Source of the DNA: JAEXOD01 sp043805435
GTDB lineage: Bacteria > Bacteroidota > Ignavibacteria > Ignavibacteriales > Melioribacteraceae
Reading direction: 5' to 3'
Assembly: GCA_043805435.1 (NCBI GenBank)
Contig: JAZDHY010000051.1
Location: forward strand, 62,001-126,000
Length of the DNA stretch: 64,000 bases
Shown here: positions 1 through 9,206 of the stretch, piece after piece
Numbering within the stretch: the first letter of the stretch is position 1
Layout: each line of letters starts with the position of its first letter
The notes under the pieces: model-generated
Seen by the model: only the letters and a program-made list of their open reading frames with translations
The model's database searches: none
Told to the model about the DNA's origin: nothing
Program-made: the position numbers and the translations under genes

Positions 1-339
1 TAATATTATCTCTTCAATTTGAGCAAAACAAAAATCCCTATCAATCACCAAACCAAGCTGAGTAGGTTTAACCGAAATATTAGAATCTAATTTATTTTTG
101 TAAATTTCATCCAACACTTCTAAACATTCAATTTTTGCAGCTTCCGCTTCTTTTTTTGTACTAATTGCTTCCCCAAGCACATCCATTGTAGAAACTATAC
201 CTTTTTTGTTAAGAGTTTTAACAACATTAACCGCGTCAGCCAAAGCAACGCCTGCAATGTATTGTTTAGCAAAAATATGAACAACCGCTTTGGGTAATAT
301 TTTTACAAAACCAACTATCAACTCATTCAATAATTTCAC
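1..339 (-). CDS. Proline dehydrogenase, N-terminal part (cut by the left window edge)
   Basis: Reading leftwards from a GTG at 339-337 gives an uninterrupted 113-codon frame that continues past base 1. It contains STMDVLGE near residues 52-59 and SVKPTQLGL near residues 87-95, both typical of the TIM-barrel proline dehydrogenase (PRODH) family. This FAD enzyme oxidises proline to pyrroline-5-carboxylate. The start is supported by AAAGGTG five bases upstream and by an in-frame stop at 363-361 just before it; no ATG is available. The N-terminus lacks the long DNA-binding part of trifunctional PutA, so a monofunctional enzyme is likely. The C-terminal half and any neighbouring P5C dehydrogenase lie outside the window. 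Confidence 0.85.
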   Translation of the reverse strand, partial: MKLLNELIVGFVKILPKAVVHIFAKQYIAGVALADAVNVVKTLNKKGIVSTMDVLGEAISTKKEAEAAKIECLEVLDEIYKNKLDSNISVKPTQLGLVIDRDFCFAQIEEIIL

Positions 340-483
340 AGCTACACCTTTAATAAAATTTTAAGTTTTAAGTTTTTAAATATCAATTATTTGTAAAGAC
401 AGTCTAGTCTTATAATTAAAAATAGCAATTAAATAAGAATAACTCAAACAAATTTAACAAATATATTTACAATATTTTAGTAA

Positions 484-2205
484 TTATTCCGATTGCTGAT
501 TATTATTTATTAGATATCTTTTAATTTTTTGAGTGGTGGTTTTTTCAAATTCTTGTTCTTGGATATGATACTTTTTGATTTGTTTATATGATGGTAATTC
601 ATCATTGGCAATTTTTATTTCCTTCTTGATAATTTCGTCTATAAAAAGAGAAGTAATCTGAATATTAGCTTTTTCGGCAGCTTGAATAACTGCTTCTGCA
701 TCAACAACAATTTTACAGGCAATTAATTCATCTTGTTTAGAATCTTTTTCACCATAAACAAAACATTCTAAAATAAAAGGACTTCTATTTAATATATCTT
801 CAACTTCTTCGGGAAATACATTTTTACCGCTTTTAGAGATAATTACATTTTTCATTCTACCGCAAATATGTAAAAAACTATCATCATCAAAAAACCCAAT
901 GTCACCGGTTTTAAACCAGTCATTAGAAAAAACGGTTTTAGTTTGAGCCGGATTTTTATAGTATCCAAGCATAACATTTGGCCCTTTAACCCAAATTTCG
1001 CCAATACCATCATTATCCGGTTCATTTATTTTTACCTCAACACCCGGTAATGGAATTCCTGCTGCATCATCTTTAAAATCATTAAGCCTATTTAATGCAA
1101 CTATTGGCGAACATTCTGTTAAACCATACCCTTGAAGAAAAGAAAAACCAAATTCGCGCAATCCTTTAGCTACCATAGGATCGGGTGCAGCACCACCGGC
1201 AATAAATATCCGCAACGATCCGCCAAATTTTTGATGCATTTCGTGAAATACTTTTTTCTTAAGTTCCTTCCAACCAACAAATGAGGCAAAATTAGTAATT
1301 TTTACTAAAGGAGGAACAATTTTTGATTTAATTTTATCATCCTTTATTGATTTACTGATACGTTTGAACATTTTATCAAATAATAAAGGAACACCTAAAA
1401 ACATAGTAGCTTTTACACGCTGCAAATCATCAATAATGGTTTTTAATGAACGCGCATAATGAACACTACTTCCTGAATATAATGGGCATAACATGCCGCA
1501 TGTACATTCATATGTATGATGAATTGGTAAAACAGACAAAAATTTATCTTCGGGATACATAAATAACATACTTACCATATCAATCAAGTTGCTTGCAAGG
1601 TTTTTTTGACTTAACATTACTCCTTTTGCCCTTCCGAGAGAACCTGAAGTAAATATTATTTCCGCTAAATCATCGGGATCAATTTTGGGTAATTTGCTCT
1701 GATTAAACCCGGCAGAATTATCAATTAAGGTTTTCATTATTAAAAAACTATCATCAGCACTTGTCTCATCCATGCAAATAAAATGTTTTAGTTTTTTTGA
1801 TGTTGAAACTTTTGAAAGCATATCACAAAAAGCCTCCGAAAATATTATTGCCTCAGAATCGGATTCATATATGATATTAAATATTTCATTTTCCGTTAAA
1901 TTCTTATCAATAGGTACTACAACATAGTTAAAACACATGCATGTAAGAAAACTTACAGCCCATTGCACTCTATTTTCACCAATAATAGCAATATGCGCCC
2001 TTTCTTTTATCCCAAGTGTTTGTAATGAATGTCCAAATTTTAATATATTTTCTAAAAGTTCACCATACGTAAGTTTTGGAATTGGTGTATTATTCAAATC
2101 CTCTAAAGCGAGTTTATAAAAATATTTCTGTGAATTATTTAAAACCATTTCTTGAATTGATGTAATTTTTGGCACATCAAATAATTTTAATTCTTTCGTT
2201 TTCAT
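484..2205 (-). CDS. AMP-forming acyl-CoA synthetase-like enzyme (ANL superfamily)
   Basis: A 573-residue adenylate-forming enzyme of the long-chain acyl-CoA synthetase type, expected to activate a carboxylic acid with ATP and pass it to CoA or another thiol. The phosphate-binding A3 loop is at residues 185-195 and reads FTSGSLGRAKG, where most relatives have TSGTTGxPKG. Further on there is GYGLTECSP (adenine binding), WFKTGDIGF (ATP ribose Asp) and GRMKNVIISKSGKNVFPEE (hinge and A10-side lysine region). The length is that of single-domain FadD-type enzymes and there is no signal peptide. It starts 29 bases after pepD ends and may share its transcript. The acyl substrate cannot be read from sequence; an acyl-ACP synthetase is an alternative. 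Confidence 0.85.
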   Translation of the reverse strand: MKTKELKLFDVPKITSIQEMVLNNSQKYFYKLALEDLNNTPIPKLTYGELLENILKFGHSLQTLGIKERAHIAIIGENRVQWAVSFLTCMCFNYVVVPIDKNLTENEIFNIIYESDSEAIIFSEAFCDMLSKVSTSKKLKHFICMDETSADDSFLIMKTLIDNSAGFNQSKLPKIDPDDLAEIIFTSGSLGRAKGVMLSQKNLASNLIDMVSMLFMYPEDKFLSVLPIHHTYECTCGMLCPLYSGSSVHYARSLKTIIDDLQRVKATMFLGVPLLFDKMFKRISKSIKDDKIKSKIVPPLVKITNFASFVGWKELKKKVFHEMHQKFGGSLRIFIAGGAAPDPMVAKGLREFGFSFLQGYGLTECSPIVALNRLNDFKDDAAGIPLPGVEVKINEPDNDGIGEIWVKGPNVMLGYYKNPAQTKTVFSNDWFKTGDIGFFDDDSFLHICGRMKNVIISKSGKNVFPEEVEDILNRSPFILECFVYGEKDSKQDELIACKIVVDAEAVIQAAEKANIQITSLFIDEIIKKEIKIANDELPSYKQIKKYHIQEQEFEKTTTQKIKRYLINNNQQSE

Positions 2206-2234
2206 ATTTAACTCGCTTTAGATTATTTAAATAA

Positions 2235-3698
2235 TTATTTGGCTAATTCGTTTAAAATTCCTTTTAATAACATATAGAATTTTTCGACGGCATGAATATT
2301 TACTCTTTCATCGGGTGAATGTGCCCCTTGAATTGTTGGGCCAAAAGATATCATATCCAAACCCGGATATTTTGCTCCTAATAATCCGCATTCTAATCCT
2401 GCATGTATTGCTTTAACCTCAGGCTCCGATTTAAACATTTTTGCATAAACATCTTTGGATAATTTTAATAGCTTACTGGATAAATTAGGTGTCCAGCCCG
2501 TATAACCGTCACTTCCTGTAATTTCACCACCGGCCAAACTAAAAACAGAACGAACCGATAATGCAATGTAATCTTTTGCACTATCAATAGAACTTCTTTG
2601 ACTTGTGCTAATTTTTAATATTTCGCCATCTGTTTCAATAATTGCCAAATTTGTTGATGTTTCAACTAAACCTGCAATATCATTACTCATTGCTACTATT
2701 CCGTGAGGTAATGCAAGCAAAGTGTTAATTAGGGTTGAAGCAAATCTTTTTTTGAATACTTTTTCAACTTTAACTTTCTTTTTATCAAAATTAATAATAA
2801 TTCCGGTTTCGGATGATTTGAATTCTTTAACTATTTGCTCATGGAATTCTTTAATTAATTTAACAAAATTATTTTCAGCCTTTGGATCAATTAAAATAAG
2901 GGCTTCAGCTTCTCTTGGTATAGCGTTACGTTTTGAACCACCGGAGATATTAGCAATTCTGTATTTTTCCGATTTTAATTTATCTAATAAACGTGCTAAT
3001 AATTTAATTGCATTTGCTTTTCCCAAATGAATTTCTAATCCTGAATGACCACCTTTTAATCCGGTTATCATCAATTCATATGGTTTTAATTCCTCGTCTA
3101 TTTTTTTTGAATAAGGAATTTCAAATACTCCGGTACTATCTTGTCCGCCTGAACATCCAATATAAAAAGTCCCGTCTTCTTCAGAATCCATATTTAGAAG
3201 ATACTTGCCTGAAATAAAATCACCTTTTAGATTATTTACTCCGGTCATTCCTGTTTCTTCGTCAATTGTAAATAACAATTCTAATGGTCCGTGTACCATT
3301 TCTTTATCAAGAGCAGCGGCTAAAGAAGCAGCAACACCAATACCATTATCAGCACCAAGTGTTGTTCCGGTAGCAGAAACCCATTCACCATCGCTTTTTA
3401 ATGTCAAAGGATCTTTTTCAAAATCATGTTTTGTGCCTTTATTCATTTCACATACCATATCCAAATGGCTTTGCAAAACAACAACAGGTGTCTCTTCTTT
3501 TCCTGAAGATGCCGGTACAGAAATTACAATATTGCCAACTTCATCTTTTTTGTGCTTTAATTGATTTTTGACAGCAAATTCTTCGATAAATTTAATTACC
3601 TTGCCTTCTTTTTTTGAAGGGCGTGGAACTTGACTTAAGTCATAAAATGCTTCCCATAATAATTCCGGTTTTAAACCTTTAATAATTTCTTTTTGCAT
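2235..3698 (-). CDS. pepD: Cytosolic non-specific dipeptidase (aminoacyl-histidine dipeptidase, M20)
   Basis: A 487-residue member of the M20 di-zinc peptidases, full length for PepD, which splits a broad set of dipeptides including Xaa-His in the cytoplasm. Metal and catalytic motifs are intact: SHLDM with His78 and Asp80, GADNG with Asp117 as bridging ligand, and DEETGMTG with Glu147/Glu148 as general base and ligand. Later motifs GGHSG and AIHAGLECG provide the dimer-interface His and a further metal-site region. No signal peptide is seen. AGGAG lies upstream of the ATG. It sits between ychF and the acyl-CoA synthetase on the same strand with short gaps (31 and 29 bases). Confidence 0.93.
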   Translation of the reverse strand: MQKEIIKGLKPELLWEAFYDLSQVPRPSKKEGKVIKFIEEFAVKNQLKHKKDEVGNIVISVPASSGKEETPVVVLQSHLDMVCEMNKGTKHDFEKDPLTLKSDGEWVSATGTTLGADNGIGVAASLAAALDKEMVHGPLELLFTIDEETGMTGVNNLKGDFISGKYLLNMDSEEDGTFYIGCSGGQDSTGVFEIPYSKKIDEELKPYELMITGLKGGHSGLEIHLGKANAIKLLARLLDKLKSEKYRIANISGGSKRNAIPREAEALILIDPKAENNFVKLIKEFHEQIVKEFKSSETGIIINFDKKKVKVEKVFKKRFASTLINTLLALPHGIVAMSNDIAGLVETSTNLAIIETDGEILKISTSQRSSIDSAKDYIALSVRSVFSLAGGEITGSDGYTGWTPNLSSKLLKLSKDVYAKMFKSEPEVKAIHAGLECGLLGAKYPGLDMISFGPTIQGAHSPDERVNIHAVEKFYMLLKGILNELAK

Positions 3699-3729
3699 AA
3701 AATGCTCCTAAAAACAATTACAAATTTAT

Positions 3730-4812
3730 TTAACTGTGTCTAACAGTAATGATATCACCATCTTTAACTATATATTCTTTTCCCTCAAGCCGCCAAAAAC
3801 CAAACTCTTTACATTTGGCAAACGACTTTTGCGCCATAAAATGCTCGTACGAGACCACTTCTGCACGGATAAATTTATTAAAAAAATCGGTATGTATAAC
3901 CCCTGCAGCCTGTTGGGCAGTATAATTTTTTCTTATAGTCCAAGCCCTGCATTCATCTTCGCCAACAGTAAAAAACGATTCCAACCCAAGTATTTGGTAT
4001 AATGTTCGTAATATTTTACTTTTTGCAGACTCTGTAATGCCATAATCCTGCATAAATATTTCTCTGTCTTCTTCTTCCAAATCAACTAATTCATTTTCTA
4101 TTTTTGCATAAAAAGGAATAACAATTAATTCTTGAGAAGTAAAATTTTCTTTTATTGAACTAATAACTTTATCCACTTCATCTGTCGAGCTATCATCAAA
4201 GTTTACGGCAATTGCAATTGGCTTTAGAGTAAGCAACTGATACCCTGAAAGATATTTTTTTTCCGTTTCATCTAAATTTAACGTCCTCAAAGGAAGTTCT
4301 TTTTCAATATGTACAAAACACTTTTCAATAATAGGCAGTTCGTTTTTAACTCTGTCATCTTTAGACTTTTGTAAATCCTTTTTTAGCTTTTCAATTCTTT
4401 TTTCAAGAAACTCCATATCGGTTAATAAAAATTCTGTCTCAAGAAATAAAATATCTTGCAGCGGATTGATTTTATTTGCAGGATGCGGCACCGCATCGTT
4501 TTTAAAATTTCTGATTACATAAAATAATGCATCATTATTTTTAACATTATTTAAAAATGTTGATGTAATTTTTACTTTGCCTTCGTCGGAGGTTCTTAAC
4601 CCGGGAATGTCATAAACTTCAATAGTTGTATTAACCTGTTTTTTAGGGTTAAATATTTCCGAAAGTTTGTCAAGTCGTTCATCGGGTACACGAACAACCG
4701 CAATACCGGCTTCATCTTTTTGTACGGCATTTTCGTCGTTTTTAATTTGAGCCAGAGTATTAAACAGTGTTGTTTTACCCGAGTATTGTAAACCTACTAA
4801 TCCAATTTGCAT
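3730..4812 (-). CDS. ychF: YchF/Obg-like P-loop NTPase
   Basis: A 360-residue YchF/OLA1 family NTPase, an Obg-related protein that prefers ATP over GTP and associates with ribosomes. The P-loop is GLQYSGKT at residues 7-14, then DIPGL for switch II. The base-specificity motif is AVNFDD rather than the NKxD of true GTPases, as expected for this family. The C-terminal third carries the TGS-like domain, recognisable from SFFTVGEDECRAW and the VIHTDFF region. The P-loop has Tyr-Ser where many relatives have Asn-Val, and Lys-Thr rather than Lys-Ser, so this is a slightly divergent copy. It lies 25 bases after clpS, and a joint transcript is likely. Confidence 0.92.
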   Translation of the reverse strand: MQIGLVGLQYSGKTTLFNTLAQIKNDENAVQKDEAGIAVVRVPDERLDKLSEIFNPKKQVNTTIEVYDIPGLRTSDEGKVKITSTFLNNVKNNDALFYVIRNFKNDAVPHPANKINPLQDILFLETEFLLTDMEFLEKRIEKLKKDLQKSKDDRVKNELPIIEKCFVHIEKELPLRTLNLDETEKKYLSGYQLLTLKPIAIAVNFDDSSTDEVDKVISSIKENFTSQELIVIPFYAKIENELVDLEEEDREIFMQDYGITESAKSKILRTLYQILGLESFFTVGEDECRAWTIRKNYTAQQAAGVIHTDFFNKFIRAEVVSYEHFMAQKSFAKCKEFGFWRLEGKEYIVKDGDIITVRHS

Positions 4813-4837
4813 ATATCTTTATAGTTAATTAATAAAA

Positions 4838-5125
4838 TCATGATTCAATTTGTGTATGTAAAGCAATTTCTTCAAGAATAGAAGAAACTTTTAAACAGTT
4901 TTGAAGGTCACCTGAATAAACAACAGATTTACCTTGTAAATGTACTTGCAGAGTCAAACTTGTAGCTTTATCGTAAGAACAACGTATGGCTTTAATTATT
5001 TGATTTATCACTTCATCAAATGAATGCCAGTCATCATTAAACAGTATTACATTATAAGCTAATTTTATTGAAACAGCATCTTCTATTTCTGGACTGCCTT
5101 CTTGGGCAGTATGTTCATTTTGCAT
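4838..5125 (-). CDS. clpS: ClpS, ATP-dependent Clp protease adaptor
   Basis: A 95-residue protein matching the ClpS adaptor, which delivers N-degron substrates to ClpAP-type proteases. The hallmark YNVILFNDDWHSFDEVI segment begins near residue 24 and holds the Asn-Asp pair that contacts the substrate alpha-amino group. A helix with the HLQGKSVVYSG stretch follows. The roughly 20-residue N-terminal extension is variable in the family. It is the first gene of the leftward clpS-ychF-pepD-acyl-CoA synthetase run. The 126 bases to the divergent etfB start must hold promoters for both directions. No strong Shine-Dalgarno is seen. Confidence 0.92.
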   Translation of the reverse strand: MQNEHTAQEGSPEIEDAVSIKLAYNVILFNDDWHSFDEVINQIIKAIRCSYDKATSLTLQVHLQGKSVVYSGDLQNCLKVSSILEEIALHTQIES

Positions 5126-5251
5126 AATTTATATAAAATTCTTTTCATTAAAAAATATAAAATTGTAATATAAAAAAAAAATTGATTAAATTTAGTATAT
5201 AGATTCTTTTTTTATAAGAATTATTTAATTTAATCAATAAATGGAGGAATA

Positions 5252-5998
5252 ATGAAAATAGTTGTATGTGTAAGTCATGTTCCCGACACAGCATCTAAAA
5301 TTAATATTGGCTCTGATGGAAAAAGCCTTGATACAACAGGACTTACATTTGTATTAAATCCTTATGATGAATTTGCAATTGAAGAAGCCTTAAAAACTAA
5401 AGAAAAAGTTGGCGGCGAAGTAATTTTGTTAAGTGTTGGTGACGATTCTTTTAAAGAGTCTTTACGTAAAGGATTAGCCATGGGTGCCGATAGTGCAATT
5501 TTATTAAAAAGCAGCTCTTATTTGGATTCTCTTTCCGTTTCTAAAATACTTGCCAATGAAATATCTTCATTAGGTTCTGAATTAGTTTTTTTAGGTAAAC
5601 AATCAGTAGATTATGATAACTCTGTAATAGGTCAAATGCTTTCCGAATTATTAAATTTTAGTTCCGTATCTGTTGCAGTTAATTTTAATATAGATGGAGC
5701 AAAAATATTAGCCGAAAGAGAAATTGAAGGTGGTAAAGAAGTAGTTGAACTAACATTACCTGCAGTTGTAACAACACAAAAAGGATTAAATGAACCTCGT
5801 TACCCCTCATTAAAAGGTATAATGGCTTCAAAGAAAAAAGTAATTGAAGAAAAACAAGCAAAAACTTTTGATAATTACTCCGAGTTTATTGCTTTACAGC
5901 GTCCTGCTCTTAAAAGTGCAGGAAAAATTGTTGGAACTGACGTTACTGCAGTTGGCGAGTTGGTTCGTTTATTAAGAGAAGAAGCTAAGGTAATTTAG
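5252..5998 (+). CDS. etfB: Electron transfer flavoprotein beta subunit
   Basis: A 248-residue ETF beta subunit. With EtfA it forms the FAD/AMP heterodimer that takes electrons from acyl-CoA and related dehydrogenases. It opens with KIVVCVSHVPDTASKINI and VLNPYDEFAIEEAL, the family N-terminus, and contains GKQSVDYD and the LPAVVTTQKGLNEPRYPSL signature, which includes the AMP-site segment. GGAGG four bases upstream fixes the ATG. Eleven bases separate it from etfA. The pair on its own does not tell whether this is a bifurcating or a classic ETF. Confidence 0.95.
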   Translation: MKIVVCVSHVPDTASKINIGSDGKSLDTTGLTFVLNPYDEFAIEEALKTKEKVGGEVILLSVGDDSFKESLRKGLAMGADSAILLKSSSYLDSLSVSKILANEISSLGSELVFLGKQSVDYDNSVIGQMLSELLNFSSVSVAVNFNIDGAKILAEREIEGGKEVVELTLPAVVTTQKGLNEPRYPSLKGIMASKKKVIEEKQAKTFDNYSEFIALQRPALKSAGKIVGTDVTAVGELVRLLREEAKVI

Positions 5999-6008
5999 GA
6001 GATGAACA

Positions 6009-6977
6009 ATGGAAAATAAATTTTTAGTAATTATTGAGCAAAGAAATGGTTTAATAAAAAAATCATCTATTGAAGCTGCCTGCCAAGCTAAACAAATCAG
6101 CCAAAAATTTAACTCTTCGGTTGAAGCTGTGATAGTTGGAGCAAATGTTGATGATTTTAGTTCTTTAGGTAATGTTGGAATTGATACTGTTACATTTATT
6201 AAAAATCAAGAATTAGAATATTATTCATCTTCTGCATATGCAAAGTTAATAACGGATTTTGTAAATAGTAAAAATTTTGAGTATATTTTTATTTCCAACT
6301 CTTCATTTGGAAAAGATTTAGCACCAAGACTTTCTGCAAAATTAGATTGCGGTTTAGTGATGGATTGTGTTAAATTATCTGTTGAATCTGATTGTATTAT
6401 TGCAACTCGCCCAATATTTGCCGGCAAGTTATTAATGCAGCAAAAACTTAATTCTAAATTAAAAATATTTAATCTTCGCCCAAATGTTTTTGGTATAAAT
6501 GATTGTGTTGAAGTTGAAGTATCAGTTAATACAATTGAGGCCGGACAATTAAATTTAATTTCTAAAACAATTGAAGTAAAAAAATCCGGTGGTAAACTTG
6601 ATGTTGCAGAAGCAGATATAATTGTTTCCGGCGGAAGAGGATTAAAAGTTGCTGAAAATTTCAGTTTACTTGAAAATTTAGCCGGTGAACTTGGTGCCGC
6701 TGTTGGAGCTTCACGTGCCGTAGTTGACGCCGGATGGAGACCACACAGTGAACAAGTAGGTCAAACAGGAAAAACTGTTTCTCCAAATCTTTATTTTGCC
6801 GTTGGTATTTCGGGCGCAATACAACATATTGCAGGAATGCGTTCATCAAAATATATTGTTGCAATAAATAAAGACAAAGATGCTCCAATATTTCAAATTG
6901 CCGATTACGGTATAGTTGCCGATGCTATTGAAATATTACCGATTTTAACCGAAGAAATTAAAAAAATAAAACAATAA
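6009..6977 (+). CDS. etfA: Electron transfer flavoprotein alpha subunit
   Basis: A 322-residue ETF alpha subunit, partner of the upstream etfB. The C-terminal FAD domain is clear: SGGRGLK, then GASRAVVDAGWRPHSEQVGQTGK, here split as GASRAVVDAGWRP and EQVGQTGKTVSPNLY, then the IQHIAGM segment and the terminal ADYGIVADA. These are the conserved FAD-contact residues of the family. The ATG is 10 bases after the etfB stop with AGGAGAT upstream, so the two are co-transcribed. The downstream nuclease-domain gene begins 16 bases later and probably shares the transcript. Confidence 0.95.
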   Translation: MENKFLVIIEQRNGLIKKSSIEAACQAKQISQKFNSSVEAVIVGANVDDFSSLGNVGIDTVTFIKNQELEYYSSSAYAKLITDFVNSKNFEYIFISNSSFGKDLAPRLSAKLDCGLVMDCVKLSVESDCIIATRPIFAGKLLMQQKLNSKLKIFNLRPNVFGINDCVEVEVSVNTIEAGQLNLISKTIEVKKSGGKLDVAEADIIVSGGRGLKVAENFSLLENLAGELGAAVGASRAVVDAGWRPHSEQVGQTGKTVSPNLYFAVGISGAIQHIAGMRSSKYIVAINKDKDAPIFQIADYGIVADAIEILPILTEEIKKIKQ

Positions 6978-6993
6978 GTAATAAGATAATAAA

Positions 6994-7629
6994 TTGGAAA
7001 AGATAGAAGTTGAAGTTTTAGGTTTATCAGCAAACGCCGGAAGAAATGGGGCGTTTGCTTTAATTTTAAAAGAAATTTACGGAATCAGAAGGTTACCTAT
7101 TTTAATAGGCTCTTTTGAAGCCCAGGCAATAGCCTTGCCACTTGATGGTACTAAACCTCCAAGGCCTTTACCTCATGATTTAATAAAAAGCTTTTGCGAT
7201 AATTTAGGGGCTAATGTTGTTGAGATATTTATTGATGAATTAAAGGATAGTACTTTTTATGCAAAAATACTTATTGAATATTCAACTGTAACTACTGAAA
7301 TTGATTCAAGACCATCCGATGCAGTTGCTTTAGCTGTAAGGACAGGTGCTCCTATTTATGTCAGTTCTGTTGTTATGGATTTGGCTAGCTTTAATCCGGC
7401 TTCTGATAGTAACGAATCAAATGAACCGGATTATGAAGATGAAGAAGAAGATTTGTTTAATATCAGCGACAAACCAGAAAAAGAACCAATCAATATTTCT
7501 GCAGAATCTCAGATAGCAACTCTTCAAGATCAATTGCGTGAGGCAATAGAAAAAGAAGATTATGAAAGAGCAGCTAAAATTAGAGATGAAATAGAAACAA
7601 TTAAAAATAGTGGGAAAAGCCTTAGTTAA
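6994..7629 (+). CDS. Bifunctional nuclease domain (DUF151) protein with C-terminal UvrB/UvrC motif
   Basis: A 211-residue protein. Residues 1-135 match the bifunctional nuclease (BFN, DUF151) domain: RRLPILIGSFEAQAIAL, PRPLPHDL and SRPSDAVALAVR are its core motifs. Residues about 140-165 are an acidic linker, and the last 40 residues form a helical UVR motif (LREAIEKEDYERAAKIRDEI), as in UvrB/UvrC interaction modules. The BFN-UVR combination is widespread in the Bacteroidota/Chlorobiota group; its substrate is not established. The start is TTG: no ATG is near, and the family N-terminus begins right there. Its last 8 bases overlap the convergent DUF2851 gene. Confidence 0.85.
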   Translation: MEKIEVEVLGLSANAGRNGAFALILKEIYGIRRLPILIGSFEAQAIALPLDGTKPPRPLPHDLIKSFCDNLGANVVEIFIDELKDSTFYAKILIEYSTVTTEIDSRPSDAVALAVRTGAPIYVSSVVMDLASFNPASDSNESNEPDYEDEEEDLFNISDKPEKEPINISAESQIATLQDQLREAIEKEDYERAAKIRDEIETIKNSGKSLS

Positions 7630-9097
7630 ATATACTTTCCCCTATTTTACATTCTGCACAACGATTTTTTGAGCAATAACTTCTAAATATTTCTATCATT
7701 CCTTGCGTAAGAATGGTTTTTTCAAGATATTGCTCCATTTCTAAACTTTTTGCTACATCCGAAATAATTTTGTTATCGGATTTTTGCTTAAAGATATTGT
7801 ACATCTGTAATATTTTTTTTGAATAATATGGTAATCCGAAAACATCAAAATATACGGTAAAAAAAGGAAAAATAACATTAATAATTATTTCATCTGCTCT
7901 TTGAGCACCAACAAAATACTTTATTTCACTTTTAATAGGTTTTTCAAAAACATAATGTTCGCGCCAATATCCTTCTGCTTTAATAACAAATAAATTTCGT
8001 ATAGAATTTATCAGAACTTCGATATTGTGAATTTCTTTAATTTTTTTAAGAATTACTTCAACAAGATTTTTATTAATTAATGAATCTAAAAATCTAGCTC
8101 CTCCGGCAATACGTATTGTTGGAAAATTTTGCGGCCTTAATTTAAAAAAATGCCATTCAATATCTTCTAATATTTTACCATCGTAAAAACTTTTTGATTT
8201 GACCCAGCATTTCATTAATCCTTTTATATATTCCGATAAATTTGACGAATCTGATTTTAAGTTTTCATTAAACAAGTTCCCAATATTAAATAACACTGCT
8301 TCATAACACTGTATTATATCATCCGAATTTATTTTTTTCAGAAAGTTTAAATCAGCAGCTTTGGCCAGTTCATTCATTGGAATTTTGTTTTTAGAATATC
8401 CTAATGCTTCAAATATTAATTCGTAAAATACCTGCTCCCAAATCTCTTTTTTTCTTAAATCAGAATAATTAATATCTTGCAAAACATTTTCCGGACTCAT
8501 TTGGTAAGCGACTGCAGGTTCATTGCATTTTAATGAATTTAAATATGTAAGTTCTTTTAATCGTAATACAATTTTTTCACATTTTTTATTTAATCTTTCA
8601 ATACCCAGTTTTGAAAGTGCTTCCACTTTTTCGGCATCAGAAATAAATTTGATTGAATCATGACATCTTAAATAATTATGAAAAAATCCGTTATCTTTTT
8701 CATAAGTGCTGCAAAACAAATCAACAATTCCCTGTTCTAAAAAATTTACTAAAATAATAGTAGGTACTTTTCTTCCATCGCGGGTATAAACATATTGGTG
8801 ATTTTGTTTGTTAAATAAGGAAACATGCAATATTACTTTATTATATTTATTATTGATGTTATGCCCATGATTAACCCAATCTGCATAATTAATGTCTATT
8901 TCAACATCACCTATAAATACAAAATTTCCTATCCTGATGCGAGTATTTCTAAAATCAGGACCGGCTTCATCATTATTGAACATTCCAATATCAAGGATTT
9001 CAATATCCTCCCCGCCTGCTGTTTTAAGTGTTTTTAAATTTTTATGATTTATCCATTGTTCATAAAGAATTTCTTCGGTTACTTTTGGTGATTCCAC
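7622..9097 (-). CDS. DUF2851 family protein of unknown function
   Basis: A 491-residue cytoplasmic protein recognised as DUF2851, a family seen mostly in Bacteroidota and relatives and without an assigned function. The conserved N-terminal block is present: LYEQWINHKNL, then DEAGPDFRNTRIRIG and IGDVEIDINYADWVNHGH, whose Asp/Glu/His pattern looks nuclease-like to me, though this is only an inference. The C-terminus ends with a short Cys cluster, CSKNRCAEC. The start is GTG at 9097 with GAGG upstream. It follows pyrF by 109 bases at the end of the long leftward array, and its 3' end overlaps the nuclease-domain gene by 8 bases. Confidence 0.8.
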   Translation of the reverse strand: MESPKVTEEILYEQWINHKNLKTLKTAGGEDIEILDIGMFNNDEAGPDFRNTRIRIGNFVFIGDVEIDINYADWVNHGHNINNKYNKVILHVSLFNKQNHQYVYTRDGRKVPTIILVNFLEQGIVDLFCSTYEKDNGFFHNYLRCHDSIKFISDAEKVEALSKLGIERLNKKCEKIVLRLKELTYLNSLKCNEPAVAYQMSPENVLQDINYSDLRKKEIWEQVFYELIFEALGYSKNKIPMNELAKAADLNFLKKINSDDIIQCYEAVLFNIGNLFNENLKSDSSNLSEYIKGLMKCWVKSKSFYDGKILEDIEWHFFKLRPQNFPTIRIAGGARFLDSLINKNLVEVILKKIKEIHNIEVLINSIRNLFVIKAEGYWREHYVFEKPIKSEIKYFVGAQRADEIIINVIFPFFTVYFDVFGLPYYSKKILQMYNIFKQKSDNKIISDVAKSLEMEQYLEKTILTQGMIEIFRSYCSKNRCAECKIGESIFN

Positions 9098-9206
9098 ATT
9101 AACCTCGCTTAAAACTGGACTATTAATTTTAGTAATTAATCTGAATATTAAAATTACTCATATAGTATTTTAATATTAGATAAAATTAATTCAAATGTCA
9201 AGAGAT

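Noticed and set aside
3205..3564. A 119-codon plus-strand frame opposite pepD
   Set aside because: It is antisense to the metal-binding core of PepD, with no signal, domain or ribosome site.
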